DNA of 64,000 nucleotides from Hyphomicrobiales bacterium (GTDB lineage: Bacteria; Pseudomonadota; Alphaproteobacteria; Rhizobiales; Rhizobiaceae): the NCBI GenBank assembly GCA_900469475.1, contig UBXG01000017.1, positions 62,001-126,000 on the forward strand, written 5' to 3'. Shown in pieces: positions 32,620 to 41,414 of this stretch. A program made the position numbers and the translations under genes. Under the pieces are notes generated by a model. The model searched no databases, was not told where the DNA came from, and was given only the letters and a program-made list of their open reading frames with translations. Each line of letters starts with the position of its first letter. The stretch's first letter is position 1.

Positions 32620-33978
32620 TCAGACGAGCATCCCCATCGGATTTTCGATGTAGCCCTTGAAGGCTGCCAGGAGCTCGGCACCGAGCGCACCGTCGACGGC
32701 GCGGTGGTCGGTCGACAGCGTGACGGTCATCACGTTGGCAATCACCATTTCGCCCTTCTTGACGATGACGCGCTGCTCGCCCGCGCCGACGGCCAGGATG
32801 GTCGCGTGCGGCGGGTTGACGACGGCGGCGAAGTTCTTGACACCCATCATGCCCATGTTGGACACGGCGGTCGTGCCGCCCTGATACTCCTCGGGCTTCA
32901 GCTTGCGCTCCTTGGCGCGCTTGCCGTAGTCCTTCATCTCGTTGGAGATGGTGGAGAGCGTCTTCTGCTCGGCGCTGCGGATGATCGGGGTGATCAAGCC
33001 GCCCGGAATGGAGACGGCAACGCCGACATCGGCATGCTTGTGCTTGACCATGGCGCTGTCGGTCCAGGAAACGTTGGCATCCGGAACGTCGCGCAGCGCC
33101 AGCGCCAGGGCCTTGATGACCATGTCGTTGACCGAGAGCTTGTAGGCCGGCACGCCATCCTTCGACTTCGGAGCGGAATCGTTGAGCTGCGTGCGGAGAG
33201 CCAGCAGAGCATCGAGTTCGCAATCGACCGAAACGTAGAAGTGCGGGATCGTCTGCTTGGATTCCTGCAGGCGCTTTGCAATCGTCTTGCGCATGCCGTC
33301 GTGCGGGACGAGCTCGTAGGAACCCTGCTCGAACAGCTTGAGCATGGCGTCGTCGGACATGCCCTTCGCAGCGGCCGGAGCAGCGGCTGCTGCCGGCTGT
33401 GCGGCCGGCGTCGCTGCAGGAGCAGCCTTGGCGGTGCCGCCGGAAACGGCAGCTTCGATATCCTTCTTGACCACGCGGCCATGCGGGCCGGTGCCGGAAA
33501 CCGCAGTCACATCGATGCCGGCTTCCTTGGCAAGACGGCGTGCGAGCGGAGACGCGAAGGTGCGATGACCATCGTTTGCAGTCGGAGCCGATGCGACGGG
33601 TGCAGGTGCAGCCGCAGGAGCCGAAACGCTTGCCGGAGCCGGAGCTGCCGCAGGTGCGGCTTCCGCCTTCGGAGCTTCCTTGGCTGCCGGAGCAGCAGCG
33701 GCACCAGCGCCGGATGCTGCAGCCGCGACATCCTCGCCATCGGCAGCGATCACGGCGATCAGGGCATTGACCTTCACGCCTTCGGTGCCGGCAGGAACGA
33801 CGATCTTGGCGACCGTGCCCTCATCGACAGCCTCGACTTCCATCGTTGCCTTGTCAGTCTCGATCTCGGCGATGACATCGCCGGACTTGATCTTGTCGCC
33901 TTCCTTGACCAGCCACTTGGCGAGGTTGCCCTCTTCCATGGTCGGCGAGAGGGCAGGCATGGTGATGTTGATAGGCAT
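32620..33978 (-). CDS. pdhC: Pyruvate dehydrogenase E2, dihydrolipoamide acetyltransferase
   Basis: A 452-residue core subunit that transfers acetyl groups to CoA. Residues 1-78 are one lipoyl domain with the modified lysine in ETDKATMEVEAVDEG. An Ala/Pro-rich flexible linker (about 85-135) follows, then the E3/E1-binding domain (ASPLARRLAKEAGIDVTAVSG) and the catalytic domain with the terminal active-site LSTDHRAVDGALGAELL. The lipoyl domain closely resembles the one fused to the E1-beta subunit next door. AAGGGGAGGG precedes the ATG. Assembly is with the products of pdhA, pdhB and lpdA. Confidence 0.96.
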   Translation of the reverse strand: MPINITMPALSPTMEEGNLAKWLVKEGDKIKSGDVIAEIETDKATMEVEAVDEGTVAKIVVPAGTEGVKVNALIAVIAADGEDVAAAASGAGAAAAPAAKEAPKAEAAPAAAPAPASVSAPAAAPAPVASAPTANDGHRTFASPLARRLAKEAGIDVTAVSGTGPHGRVVKKDIEAAVSGGTAKAAPAATPAAQPAAAAAPAAAKGMSDDAMLKLFEQGSYELVPHDGMRKTIAKRLQESKQTIPHFYVSVDCELDALLALRTQLNDSAPKSKDGVPAYKLSVNDMVIKALALALRDVPDANVSWTDSAMVKHKHADVGVAVSIPGGLITPIIRSAEQKTLSTISNEMKDYGKRAKERKLKPEEYQGGTTAVSNMGMMGVKNFAAVVNPPHATILAVGAGEQRVIVKKGEMVIANVMTVTLSTDHRAVDGALGAELLAAFKGYIENPMGMLV

Positions 33979-33993
33979 CGATGAGCCCTCCCC

Positions 33994-35376
33994 TTACTTG
34001 TAGCAAACGGCCTTCACCGCATCGACCACTTCGGCGACGCTCGGAAGCGCCAGCTTTTCGAGGTTGGCGGCGTATGGCATGGGTACGTCCTTGCCAGCGA
34101 TCGTCAGGATCGGCGCATCGAGATAATCGAAGGCCTGCTGCATGACGCGGGTGGCGATTTCCGTGCCGACGGAGGACTGCGGGTAGCCTTCCTCGACGGT
34201 GACCAGGCGGCCGGTCTTCTTGACCGATTCGATGATCGTCGGAAGATCCATCGGGCGGATGGTGCGCAGGTCGATGAGTTCGACATCGATGCCCTGGGCT
34301 TCCAGCTCGGCGACGGCCTTCGTGGCATAGGTCATGCCGATGCCGAAAGAGACGACCGTCACGTCCTTGCCAGGACGATGAATGCGGGCCTTACCGATCG
34401 GCAGAACGAAGTTATCGAGCTTCGGCACATCGAAATGCTGACCGTAGAGGATTTCGTTCTCAAGGAAAATGACCGGGTTCGGATCGCGGATCGCAGCCTT
34501 GAGCAGGCCCTTGGCGTCGGCTGCCGTGTAGGGCATGACAACCTTGAGGCCCGGAATGTGGCTATACCAGGCGGCATAGTCCTGGCTGTGCTGAGCGCCG
34601 ACGCGGGCAGCAGCACCGTTCGGGCCGCGGAAGACGATCGGAGCGCCCATCTGGCCACCGGACATGTACAGCGTCTTGGCGGCGGAATTGATGATCTGGT
34701 CGATCGCCTGCATGGCGAAGTTGAAGGTCATGAACTCGACAATCGGGCGGAGGCCGGCCATAGCGGCGCCGACGCCGATACCGGCAAAGCCGTGCTCGGT
34801 GATCGGGGTATCGATCACGCGGCGGGCGCCGAACTCCTGCAGCAGGCCCTGGGTCACCTTGTAGGCACCCTGATATTCGGCAACTTCTTCACCCATGACG
34901 AAGACGTCTGGGTTGGCGCGCATTTCTTCGGCCATCGCATCGCGCAGCGCTTCACGCACTGTCATCGACACCATTTCCGTGCCGGCCGGAATTTCCGGAT
35001 CAGCCGCAGCGGCAACCTTCGGCTGGGCCGGGACCGGCGCAGCGGCCGGCGCCGGAGCGGCGGCAGGCGCCTCGGTCTTTGCCGGCTCGGCAGCAGGTGC
35101 AGCCTTTGCGGACGAAATGGCGTCTGCGGATTCACCGTCCTGCAAGAGGATGGCGATCTTGGTGTTGACCTTGACGCCTTCGGTGCCGGCGTCGATCAGC
35201 AGCTTGCCGATCGTGCCTTCGTCGACGGCTTCCACTTCCATGGTGGCCTTGTCGGTTTCGATTTCGGCAATGACGTCACCGGAAACGACCTTGTCGCCTT
35301 CCTTCTTGAGCCATTTCGAAAGGGTACCCTCTTCCATAGTCGGAGAAAGGGCGGGCATGAGAATGTCGATGGGCAT
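33994..35376 (-). CDS. pdhB: Pyruvate dehydrogenase E1 beta subunit with N-terminal lipoyl domain
   Basis: A 460-residue subunit. Residues 1-78 form a lipoyl domain (lysine in ETDKATMEVEAVDEG), then an Ala/Pro linker (about 90-135), then the transketolase-type beta subunit (TVREALRDAMAEEM, GEEVAEYQGAYKVT, DTPITEHGFAGIGVGAAM). The fusion of a lipoyl domain to E1-beta is known from Sinorhizobium and Zymomonas and adds swinging-arm sites to the complex. GGGAGGG lies before the ATG at 35376. It follows pdhA by 16 bases and precedes pdhC by 15, so all three are one transcript. Confidence 0.96.
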   Translation of the reverse strand: MPIDILMPALSPTMEEGTLSKWLKKEGDKVVSGDVIAEIETDKATMEVEAVDEGTIGKLLIDAGTEGVKVNTKIAILLQDGESADAISSAKAAPAAEPAKTEAPAAAPAPAAAPVPAQPKVAAAADPEIPAGTEMVSMTVREALRDAMAEEMRANPDVFVMGEEVAEYQGAYKVTQGLLQEFGARRVIDTPITEHGFAGIGVGAAMAGLRPIVEFMTFNFAMQAIDQIINSAAKTLYMSGGQMGAPIVFRGPNGAAARVGAQHSQDYAAWYSHIPGLKVVMPYTAADAKGLLKAAIRDPNPVIFLENEILYGQHFDVPKLDNFVLPIGKARIHRPGKDVTVVSFGIGMTYATKAVAELEAQGIDVELIDLRTIRPMDLPTIIESVKKTGRLVTVEEGYPQSSVGTEIATRVMQQAFDYLDAPILTIAGKDVPMPYAANLEKLALPSVAEVVDAVKAVCYK

Positions 35377-35392
35377 AGTGTCCCTCCCCGAT

Positions 35393-36436
35393 TTAGAGCA
35401 GAATGTCGGTGTAGAGCTCGGATGCATCCGGCTCCGGATCGTTCTGGGCGAAATCGGCGCTGTCTGCGACGATGTCGCGGACATCCTTGTCGATATCCTT
35501 CAGATCGTCCTCGGTCGCCCAGCCCTTTTCGAGCAAGCGAATACGGACCTGCTCGATCGGATCGTGCTCGGAGCGCATCTTCTGCACTTCATCCTTGGAA
35601 CGGTACTTCGCCGGGTCGGACATGGAGTGACCGCGGTAGCGGTAAGTCAGCATTTCCAGGATGATCGGGCCCTTGCCGGAGCGGCAATGCGCAACGGCTT
35701 CGTCAGCCGCAGCCTTGACGGCGCGAACGTCCATACCATCGACCTGAATACCGGGAATGCCGAAGGAGGCGCCACGCTTGGAGAAATCGGCCTGGGCGGT
35801 GGCGCGAGCTGTCGAGGTGCCCATGGCGTAGCGGTTGTTTTCGATCACGAAGATCACGGGCAGCTTCCAGAGCTGCGCCATGTTGAAGCTTTCGTAGACC
35901 TGGCCCTGGTTGGCGGCACCATCGCCGAAATAGGCAACGCTGACATTGTCATTGCCGCGATACCAGTTGGCAAAGCCAAGACCGGTGCCGAGCGAAACCT
36001 GGGCGCCGACGATGCCATGACCGCCGTAGAAGTTCTTTTCCTTGGAGAACATGTGCATGGAGCCGCCCTTCCCTCGGGAATAGCCGCCCTGGCGTCCGGT
36101 GAGCTCGGCCATGACGCCGCGCGCGCTCATGCCGGTCGCCAGCATATGGCCATGGTCGCGATAGCCGGTAATGACCTGGTCGCCATCCTTCAGCGCCAGC
36201 TGCATGCCGACGACGACTGCTTCCTGACCGATGTAAAGGTGACAGAAGCCGCCGATGAAGCCCATGCCGTAAAGCTGGCCGGCCTTCTCTTCGAAGCGGC
36301 GGATCAGGAGCATCTCACGATAAGCCTTGAGCTCCGCATCACGATCGAAATCTGCGATCGGGCCGCCATTGGTTTCCTTGGCAGGCCTTGATGCTGTTTT
36401 ACGGCTGGAAACGGTCGCGTTCTTTCGCGGCGCCAT
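35393..36436 (-). CDS. pdhA: Pyruvate dehydrogenase E1 alpha subunit
   Basis: A 347-residue thiamine-diphosphate-binding subunit that decarboxylates pyruvate. The ThDP motif begins GDGAANQGQVYESFN; substrate-side motifs GFCHLYIGQEA, GGSMHMF and the phospho-loop-like RYRGHSMSDPAKY are present. An Ala/Lys/Thr-rich leader of about 25 residues precedes the conserved core. CAGGGAGGG precedes the ATG. It is first in the pdh operon; the operon promoter should lie in the 157 bases before it, next to the DivIC terminator. Confidence 0.96.
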   Translation of the reverse strand: MAPRKNATVSSRKTASRPAKETNGGPIADFDRDAELKAYREMLLIRRFEEKAGQLYGMGFIGGFCHLYIGQEAVVVGMQLALKDGDQVITGYRDHGHMLATGMSARGVMAELTGRQGGYSRGKGGSMHMFSKEKNFYGGHGIVGAQVSLGTGLGFANWYRGNDNVSVAYFGDGAANQGQVYESFNMAQLWKLPVIFVIENNRYAMGTSTARATAQADFSKRGASFGIPGIQVDGMDVRAVKAAADEAVAHCRSGKGPIILEMLTYRYRGHSMSDPAKYRSKDEVQKMRSEHDPIEQVRIRLLEKGWATEDDLKDIDKDVRDIVADSADFAQNDPEPDASELYTDILL

Positions 36437-36558
36437 TCAACCCTCCCTGTGTGAGTAGCCTCGTTTTTTGGTGAGGCGTAACATAGGGAAGATTGTCCGC
36501 CACAGCAATGCTATAATTGCATGGCTCATATTCACCGCAAGTTATTGATATAACTCAC

Positions 36559-36590
36559 AAAAATGCAATTAACCGAAATTCGGTTAATTG
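36559..36590 (-). terminator. Terminator/palindrome after the DivIC-like gene, upstream of pdhA
   Basis: CAATTAACCGAA-A-TTCGGTTAATTG (36566-36590) is a perfect 12-base inverted repeat around one base. On the minus strand it is followed by GCA and TTTTT, so it can act as a terminator for the DivIC-like gene ending at 36594. The AT-rich, near-perfect symmetry also resembles an operator; it lies 130 bases upstream of pdhA. Confidence 0.6.
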
Positions 36591-36593
36591 TGG

Positions 36594-36905
36594 CTATTTA
36601 TTGAAGATGACGATCTCGTTCGCCTTGGAATAGGTCAACTGGTAGCGCGCATATTGATCGAGCATATCCTTATCCAGAGAGCCGTCGCTTAACAGCGCGA
36701 CCTCCTTTTCAAGGTGCTCGCGCCTGGCGACAAGATCAGCCAGCTCCTTGGCACGGTCGACGCGGCGCTGCTCGAAAACCTCAGTCGCCTTCAGGCCGTA
36801 ATCGCCATGAATGCAATGATAACCGAAGTAGCTCACAAAAGCGATGGTGATGGCGGGAAGGATGAGACGGCCGAACCTTCTCTTCTTATGATACTTTGTC
36901 CACAT
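36594..36905 (-). CDS. FtsB/DivIC-family septum formation initiator
   Basis: A 103-residue bitopic membrane protein: a basic N-terminus (KYHKKRRFGRL), one membrane helix (residues about 14-33), and a periplasmic coiled coil (about 44-75, EQRRVDRAKELADLVARREHL) followed by a short compact tail. This is the layout of FtsB/DivIC, which joins FtsL and FtsQ in the divisome and signals septal peptidoglycan synthesis. Position between eno and pdhA on the same strand is common in alphaproteobacteria. The family is called on layout and context; sequence in this family is weakly conserved. Confidence 0.85.
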   Translation of the reverse strand: MWTKYHKKRRFGRLILPAITIAFVSYFGYHCIHGDYGLKATEVFEQRRVDRAKELADLVARREHLEKEVALLSDGSLDKDMLDQYARYQLTYSKANEIVIFNK

Positions 36906-37044
36906 ACTCGCTCGTCACGCTCTGGCTTTGCGCGATCTCCTCAAAGCCCGTTCGGCCCAAACAAGATCACATGAAATCAAATACCTGCAGCCAAGATAAC
37001 CGGCAGAGATTAACTGTCCGTTGACTCTAACTGTCAGGACCAAC

Positions 37045-37070
37045 AAAAAACCGCGCCCGAAGGCGCGGTT
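37045..37070 (-). terminator. Rho-independent terminator of eno
   Basis: On the minus strand AACCGCGCC, loop TTCG and GGCGCGGTT form a perfect 9-bp stem running into a T-run (complement of the A residues at 37045-37050). It lies 55 bases after the eno stop codon. Confidence 0.92.
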
Positions 37071-37124
37071 CGATCCTAGCAAACAATCTGGCCGCAGACC
37101 CGTGCGGATCCAAGGCTTCGGATA

Positions 37125-38399
37125 TCAGCCACGAAGAATGGAGCGGCCGGCATATTTTGCCTGCGGGCCGAGCGCTTCCTCGATACGGATGAGCTGGTTG
37201 TACTTGGCAAGACGGTCCGAACGCGACAGCGAGCCGGTCTTGATCTGGCCGCAGTTGGTGGCGACAGCGAGATCGGCGATCGTGGAATCTTCCGTTTCGC
37301 CGGAGCGGTGCGACATGACGGCGGTGTAGTTCGCCTTGTGCGCAGTTTCCACGGCGTCTAGGGTCTCGGTCAGCGAGCCGATCTGGTTGACCTTGACGAG
37401 GATCGAGTTGGCTACACCCATGCCGATGCCATCACGCAGGCGGGCAGAGTTGGTGACGAACAGGTCGTCGCCGACGAGCTGGGTCTTCTTGCCGATGAGG
37501 TCGGTCAGCGTCTTCCAGCCTTCCCAATCGTCTTCAGCCATGCCGTCTTCGATCGAAACGATCGGGTACTTGGCTGCGAGTTCTGCGAGGTATTCAGCCA
37601 TGGCGCCGGATTCCAGCGTGCGGCCTTCGCCCTCGAGAACATACTTGCCGTCCTTGAAGAATTCGGTCGAGGCGCAATCGAGACCGAGAGCGATTTCTTC
37701 GCCCGGCTTGTAGCCGGCCTTCTCGATCGACTTCATGATGAAGTCGAGAGCTGCCGGGGCGCTGGAAAGGCCCGGTGCGAAACCACCTTCGTCACCGACG
37801 TTGGTGTTGTGGCCCTGCGATGCCAGTTCCTTCTTCAGAACGTGGAAAACTTCCGAACCCATGCGGACGGCTTCGCGGATCGAGTCAGCGCCGATCGGCA
37901 GGATCATGAATTCCTGGAAGTCGATCGGGTTGTCGGCATGGGCGCCACCGTTGATGATGTTCATCATCGGGACTGGCAGCAGGCGGGCGTGAGCGCCGCC
38001 GACATAACGGTAGAGCGGCAGGTTGGCGCTCTGGGCAGCAGCCTTGGCAACGGCGAGCGAGACGCCGAGGATGGCATTGGCGCCGAGGCGCGACTTGTTC
38101 GGCGTGCCGTCGAGCTCGATCATGATGTTGTCGAGCTGGATCTGGTTTTCGGCATCCATGCCGCCGATCGCGTCGAAGATTTCCGAATTGACGGCTTCGA
38201 CGGCCTTCTCGACACCCTTGCCATGGTAGCGCTTGCCGCCATCGCGAAGCTCGACAGCTTCATGCGCGCCGGTCGACGCACCCGACGGAACCGCCGCGCG
38301 GCCCATGCTGCCATCTTCGAGGTAGACATCGACTTCGACAGTCGGATTGCCACGGCTGTCGAGAATCTCGCGGGCGATAATGTCGGTGATTGCGGTCAT
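37125..38399 (-). CDS. eno: Enolase
   Basis: A 424-residue glycolytic enzyme converting 2-phosphoglycerate to phosphoenolpyruvate. Visible are the N-terminal ILDSRGNPTVEVDV, SGASTGAHEAVELRD, the metal-binding aspartate and glutamate in SIEDGMAEDDWEGW, and the catalytic-lysine segments VKVNQIGSLTET and VMSHRSGETEDSTIADLAV. Length and motifs match the family throughout. CAGGGAG precedes the ATG, and a strong terminator follows. In proteobacteria enolase also takes part in the RNA degradosome. Confidence 0.98.
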   Translation of the reverse strand: MTAITDIIAREILDSRGNPTVEVDVYLEDGSMGRAAVPSGASTGAHEAVELRDGGKRYHGKGVEKAVEAVNSEIFDAIGGMDAENQIQLDNIMIELDGTPNKSRLGANAILGVSLAVAKAAAQSANLPLYRYVGGAHARLLPVPMMNIINGGAHADNPIDFQEFMILPIGADSIREAVRMGSEVFHVLKKELASQGHNTNVGDEGGFAPGLSSAPAALDFIMKSIEKAGYKPGEEIALGLDCASTEFFKDGKYVLEGEGRTLESGAMAEYLAELAAKYPIVSIEDGMAEDDWEGWKTLTDLIGKKTQLVGDDLFVTNSARLRDGIGMGVANSILVKVNQIGSLTETLDAVETAHKANYTAVMSHRSGETEDSTIADLAVATNCGQIKTGSLSRSDRLAKYNQLIRIEEALGPQAKYAGRSILRG

Positions 38400-38547
38400 G
38401 ATAGCTCCCTGCTCGCTGGTTTATAAATCGATTTAAATCGTCTTAATCGAAGGCGCGGAAATTTCAATGGCGATCCGCGCCGCGATTTGGCACTCCTGCA
38501 GGCCCGTAACGCAAGTTCATGTCAGCCTGTTGAATGCCGGCTACGTT

Positions 38548-39387
38548 TCAGGCCTTGGCGATGGCGTCGAAGGCCAGCAGCTTCTCCAGAAGCCGCGGCA
38601 TATCCTTCAGATAGACCATGTTCGGGCCATCGGATGGTGCATTGTCCGGATCCTCATGCGTCTCGACAAAAACGCCTGCGACACCGACGGCAACGGCGGC
38701 GCGCGCCAGCGTCTCGACGAACCGGCGATCGCCGCCGGTCGAACCGCCCTGTCCGCCTGGCTGCTGCACGGAATGGGTCGCGTCGAAGATGACGGGCGCG
38801 CCCATCGCCGCCATGATCGGCAGCGAGCGCATGTCGGAAACAAGCGTATTGTAGCCAAAGGAGGCGCCGCGCTCGCAAAGAAGAATATTCGGATTGCCGC
38901 TTTCGTTCAGCTTGGCAAGCACGTTCTTCATATCCCATGGCGCCAGGAACTGGCCCTTCTTGACGTTGACCACGCGGCCGGTCTTGGCAGCGGCAACCAA
39001 AAGGTCCGTCTGGCGCGACAGGAAAGCTGGGATCTGCAGGATATCGACCGTCTTGGAAACGATGGCGCACTGCTCTTCCGTGTGGATGTCGGTCAGGACC
39101 GGGAAGCCATATTCCTTCTTCAGGTCTTCAAAAACCTCCAGCGCCTTTTCCAGCCCGATGCCGCGCTTGCCAGACAGCGATGTGCGGTTCGCCTTGTCGA
39201 AGGAGGACTTGTAGACGAGGCCGATGCCCAGCTTGCCGCAAAGTTCCTTCAAAACGCCGGCAACCATGAAAGCATGGTCGCGGCTTTCCATCTGGCAGGG
39301 ACCGGCGATCAGCGACAGCTTTGCAGTATTGGAAAAAAGGACCTTGGAGGCACCCTCGCCGACGGTGACTTCGGAATTTGTGCTCAT
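38548..39387 (-). CDS. kdsA: 3-deoxy-8-phosphooctulonate (KDO-8-P) synthase
   Basis: A 279-residue enzyme that condenses PEP with arabinose-5-phosphate to KDO-8-P for the lipopolysaccharide inner core. The TIM-barrel signatures IAGPCQMESRDHA, YKSSFDKANRTS, GFPVLTDIHTEEQC, and the substrate-binding FDATHSVQQPGGQGGSTGG are intact. GAGGAGATAAA precedes the ATG, within the upstream VOC gene, whose stop it overlaps in ATGA. It stands between the VOC gene and eno, a frequent rhizobial order. Confidence 0.97.
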   Translation of the reverse strand: MSTNSEVTVGEGASKVLFSNTAKLSLIAGPCQMESRDHAFMVAGVLKELCGKLGIGLVYKSSFDKANRTSLSGKRGIGLEKALEVFEDLKKEYGFPVLTDIHTEEQCAIVSKTVDILQIPAFLSRQTDLLVAAAKTGRVVNVKKGQFLAPWDMKNVLAKLNESGNPNILLCERGASFGYNTLVSDMRSLPIMAAMGAPVIFDATHSVQQPGGQGGSTGGDRRFVETLARAAVAVGVAGVFVETHEDPDNAPSDGPNMVYLKDMPRLLEKLLAFDAIAKA

Positions 39388-40271
39388 TTTATCTCCTCAA
39401 AGGCGAACAATGCGCCCTGACCGGGCGCCAACCTCGCCAATAGACGATTGTTCTTACGCGTATAGGTGACGCCGTTAGCAGTGAAATGCGACGATGTCAC
39501 GGAAAGATCGCGCGTTTTGAAAAGGATTGCCCGCGCCCTGAGCCCCGGATCATTCGTGCGAACAGGCAGATCATAGAATGCCTCCATTCCTTCCGGCGTC
39601 AAAATCTCCAGATCGGCATTGGCAGTCCTGATTGTCAGGCCAAAGGAATGCTCCATAATGCGTGGGGCGCCGACAACCTCTTCGAAGAAACCGCGATAGA
39701 CCGCCGGCTTCGGCGCGCAAAGCGCTACCCGCGCGATACCAGTCACGCCGTTCTCGTGACGCTCGAGCGCGCTGCGATCAGCCGGCAGCGGATTGATGCG
39801 CTGACAGCAGAAAGCGAGAAAATCCGGCGCGCGCAGATCGGCGGCAAAGGCAAGACGAAAGCCTGCCGTGGTTTCGGTTCCATCCGGCATCTTCATCGGA
39901 CGGGAGAAATCCAGCATTCGCCCCGCCGAAATCGCCGCCGCGTTGAAACGCTTGTCATCCGCCACCGCATCATCCGTACCGAATACCACGGCCGAGAAGC
40001 CATCATCCCCCACCCGGAAACGATAAGCCTGATCGCGCGCGACGAAAACATTGCCATCCACGATGCTCTTCTCGCATTGCTCCGGAGATGCGACGCCCAG
40101 AGGTTCGAGATAGGTTTTATCGGCAAGGAAGACGCAGGCATTCTGAGTGCCAAAGGGATGGCGCGCATCTGGAGCCACCGTGAAACCGAGCTTGCCGAGG
40201 CGTTCGCGCGCCAGAGCGATATTGACGGTCGGCAGCACGAGATGATCCAGCGGATGCGGAGACGAAATCAT
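39384..40271 (-). CDS. VOC/glyoxalase-like protein coupled to kdsA
   Basis: A 295-residue protein with a glyoxalase-like N-terminal half (HPLDHLVLPTVNIALARERL followed by GKLGFTVAPDARHPFGTQN, then ACVFLADKTYLEPLGV) and a second, more diverged half (GVTGIARVALCAPKPAVY), as in the Glyoxalase_3 group of the vicinal-oxygen-chelate superfamily. His13 and Glu residues in the expected strands could bind metal. CAGGAGAAG precedes the ATG at 40271. It overlaps kdsA by four bases, so both are translated together, but a role in LPS synthesis is not known. Substrate unknown. Confidence 0.82.
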   Translation of the reverse strand: MISSPHPLDHLVLPTVNIALARERLGKLGFTVAPDARHPFGTQNACVFLADKTYLEPLGVASPEQCEKSIVDGNVFVARDQAYRFRVGDDGFSAVVFGTDDAVADDKRFNAAAISAGRMLDFSRPMKMPDGTETTAGFRLAFAADLRAPDFLAFCCQRINPLPADRSALERHENGVTGIARVALCAPKPAVYRGFFEEVVGAPRIMEHSFGLTIRTANADLEILTPEGMEAFYDLPVRTNDPGLRARAILFKTRDLSVTSSHFTANGVTYTRKNNRLLARLAPGQGALFAFEEIK

Positions 40272-40691
40272 GGCTTCTCCTGTTTGCTTGCGGAAGCAGA
40301 TTTGCGCCCATCCCCCAAGCAATTCAAGATGGAAGGACGGAACATCCCGAAGCACACGACATGGATTGAAGGCGATCTCGCAAACGTGATTGCTGATTCT
40401 CTCCCATAGCCGGCTTATGCAGTAGTGTGGCACTTTGATCCAAATGCTGGGCGCACGGACTGAACGACAAGGCCCTGGAAGCGAACAGAGCGGCATTTCT
40501 CATATTTTTCTATGGGTTAACGCAGATATGGCGCCTCGATGTTCCGATCCGATCTATTCGCAAATGGTAATTATTTAACTGACCCCACAAGGCTTTACCG
40601 AAATTTAAGCACTTGCGGAACACATATGGAACATATAGTGTCCGTTCTGGATTTGTTTCACGGCTTTTCTTGATTCTGGGGTTCCAAGACG
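40272..40691. other. Divergent promoter region between VOC-kdsA and lexA
   Basis: These 420 bases hold the promoters of the divergent VOC-kdsA unit and of lexA. The only element I can name is the SOS box at 40618-40632. The remainder shows no coding frame with a ribosome-binding site and no hairpin of note. Confidence 0.6.
40618..40632. promoter_or_regulatory. LexA-binding SOS box (GAAC-N7-GAAC)
   Basis: GAAC (40618-40621), seven bases (ACATATG), GAAC (40629-40632) is a perfect match to the alphaproteobacterial LexA operator, a direct repeat GTTC-N7-GTTC read on one strand. It lies 60 bases before the lexA start, so LexA represses its own gene as in other rhizobia. Confidence 0.88.
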
Positions 40692-41414
40692 ATGTTGACG
40701 CGCAAGCAGCAGGAACTGCTTCTCTTCATTCACGAACGCATGAAGGAATCCGGTGTTCCGCCATCCTTCGACGAGATGAAGGATGCACTGGATCTGGCAT
40801 CCAAATCCGGCATTCACCGCCTGATCACGGCGCTAGAGGAGCGAGGTTTCATCCGCCGACTGCCGAACCGGGCCAGAGCGCTCGAAGTCATCAAGCTTCC
40901 CGACGCCTATAATCCGAGCCTGCAACAGCGCCGCGGTTTTTCGCCCAGCGTCATCGAGGGCAGCCTCGGCAAGCCACAGCCCGTTGCCCCGCCTGCTCCG
41001 TCGAAAGTGGCAAATGACGATCACAACGGCTCGGCGTCCGTACCTGTGATGGGCCGCATCGCCGCCGGCGTTCCGATCTCGGCCATCCAGAACAATACGC
41101 ACGACATTACAGTTCCCGCCGACATGCTCGGCTCCGGCGAACATTATGCGCTTGAAGTTCGAGGAGATTCGATGATCGACGCCGGAATTTTCGACGGCGA
41201 TACGGTCATTATCCGCAATTCGACCACGGCCAATCCCGGCGATATCGTCGTTGCACTCGTCGACGATGAAGAAGCTACCTTGAAGCGCTTCCGTCGCAAG
41301 GGTGCCTCCATCGCGCTGGAAGCCGCGAACCCAGCCTATGAAACCCGCATCTTCGGGCCGGATCGCGTCAAGGTTCAGGGCAAGCTCGTCGGCCTTATTC
41401 GTCGCTATCACTGA
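40692..41414 (+). CDS. lexA: SOS repressor LexA
   Basis: A 240-residue repressor that autocleaves when RecA is activated by DNA damage. The N-terminal winged helix (MLTRKQQELLLFIHERMKES, SKSGIHRLITALEERGFI) binds the GAAC-N7-GAAC box found upstream. The protease domain shows the cleavage bond A125-G126 in GRIAAGVPI, the nucleophile S160 in RGDSMIDAGI and the general base K198 in EEATLKRF. The linker (about 70-115) is longer than in E. coli, as usual for alphaproteobacteria. Its last 20 bases overlap the end of the convergent comEC gene. Confidence 0.97.
   Translation: MLTRKQQELLLFIHERMKESGVPPSFDEMKDALDLASKSGIHRLITALEERGFIRRLPNRARALEVIKLPDAYNPSLQQRRGFSPSVIEGSLGKPQPVAPPAPSKVANDDHNGSASVPVMGRIAAGVPISAIQNNTHDITVPADMLGSGEHYALEVRGDSMIDAGIFDGDTVIIRNSTTANPGDIVVALVDDEEATLKRFRRKGASIALEAANPAYETRIFGPDRVKVQGKLVGLIRRYH

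Noticed and set aside
40519..40545. A GGAAC...CGTT pair on the minus strand upstream of the VOC-kdsA unit
   Set aside because: The spacer is 18 bases, one longer than the accepted 16-17 for CGTT, and it lies about 250 bases before the start codon.
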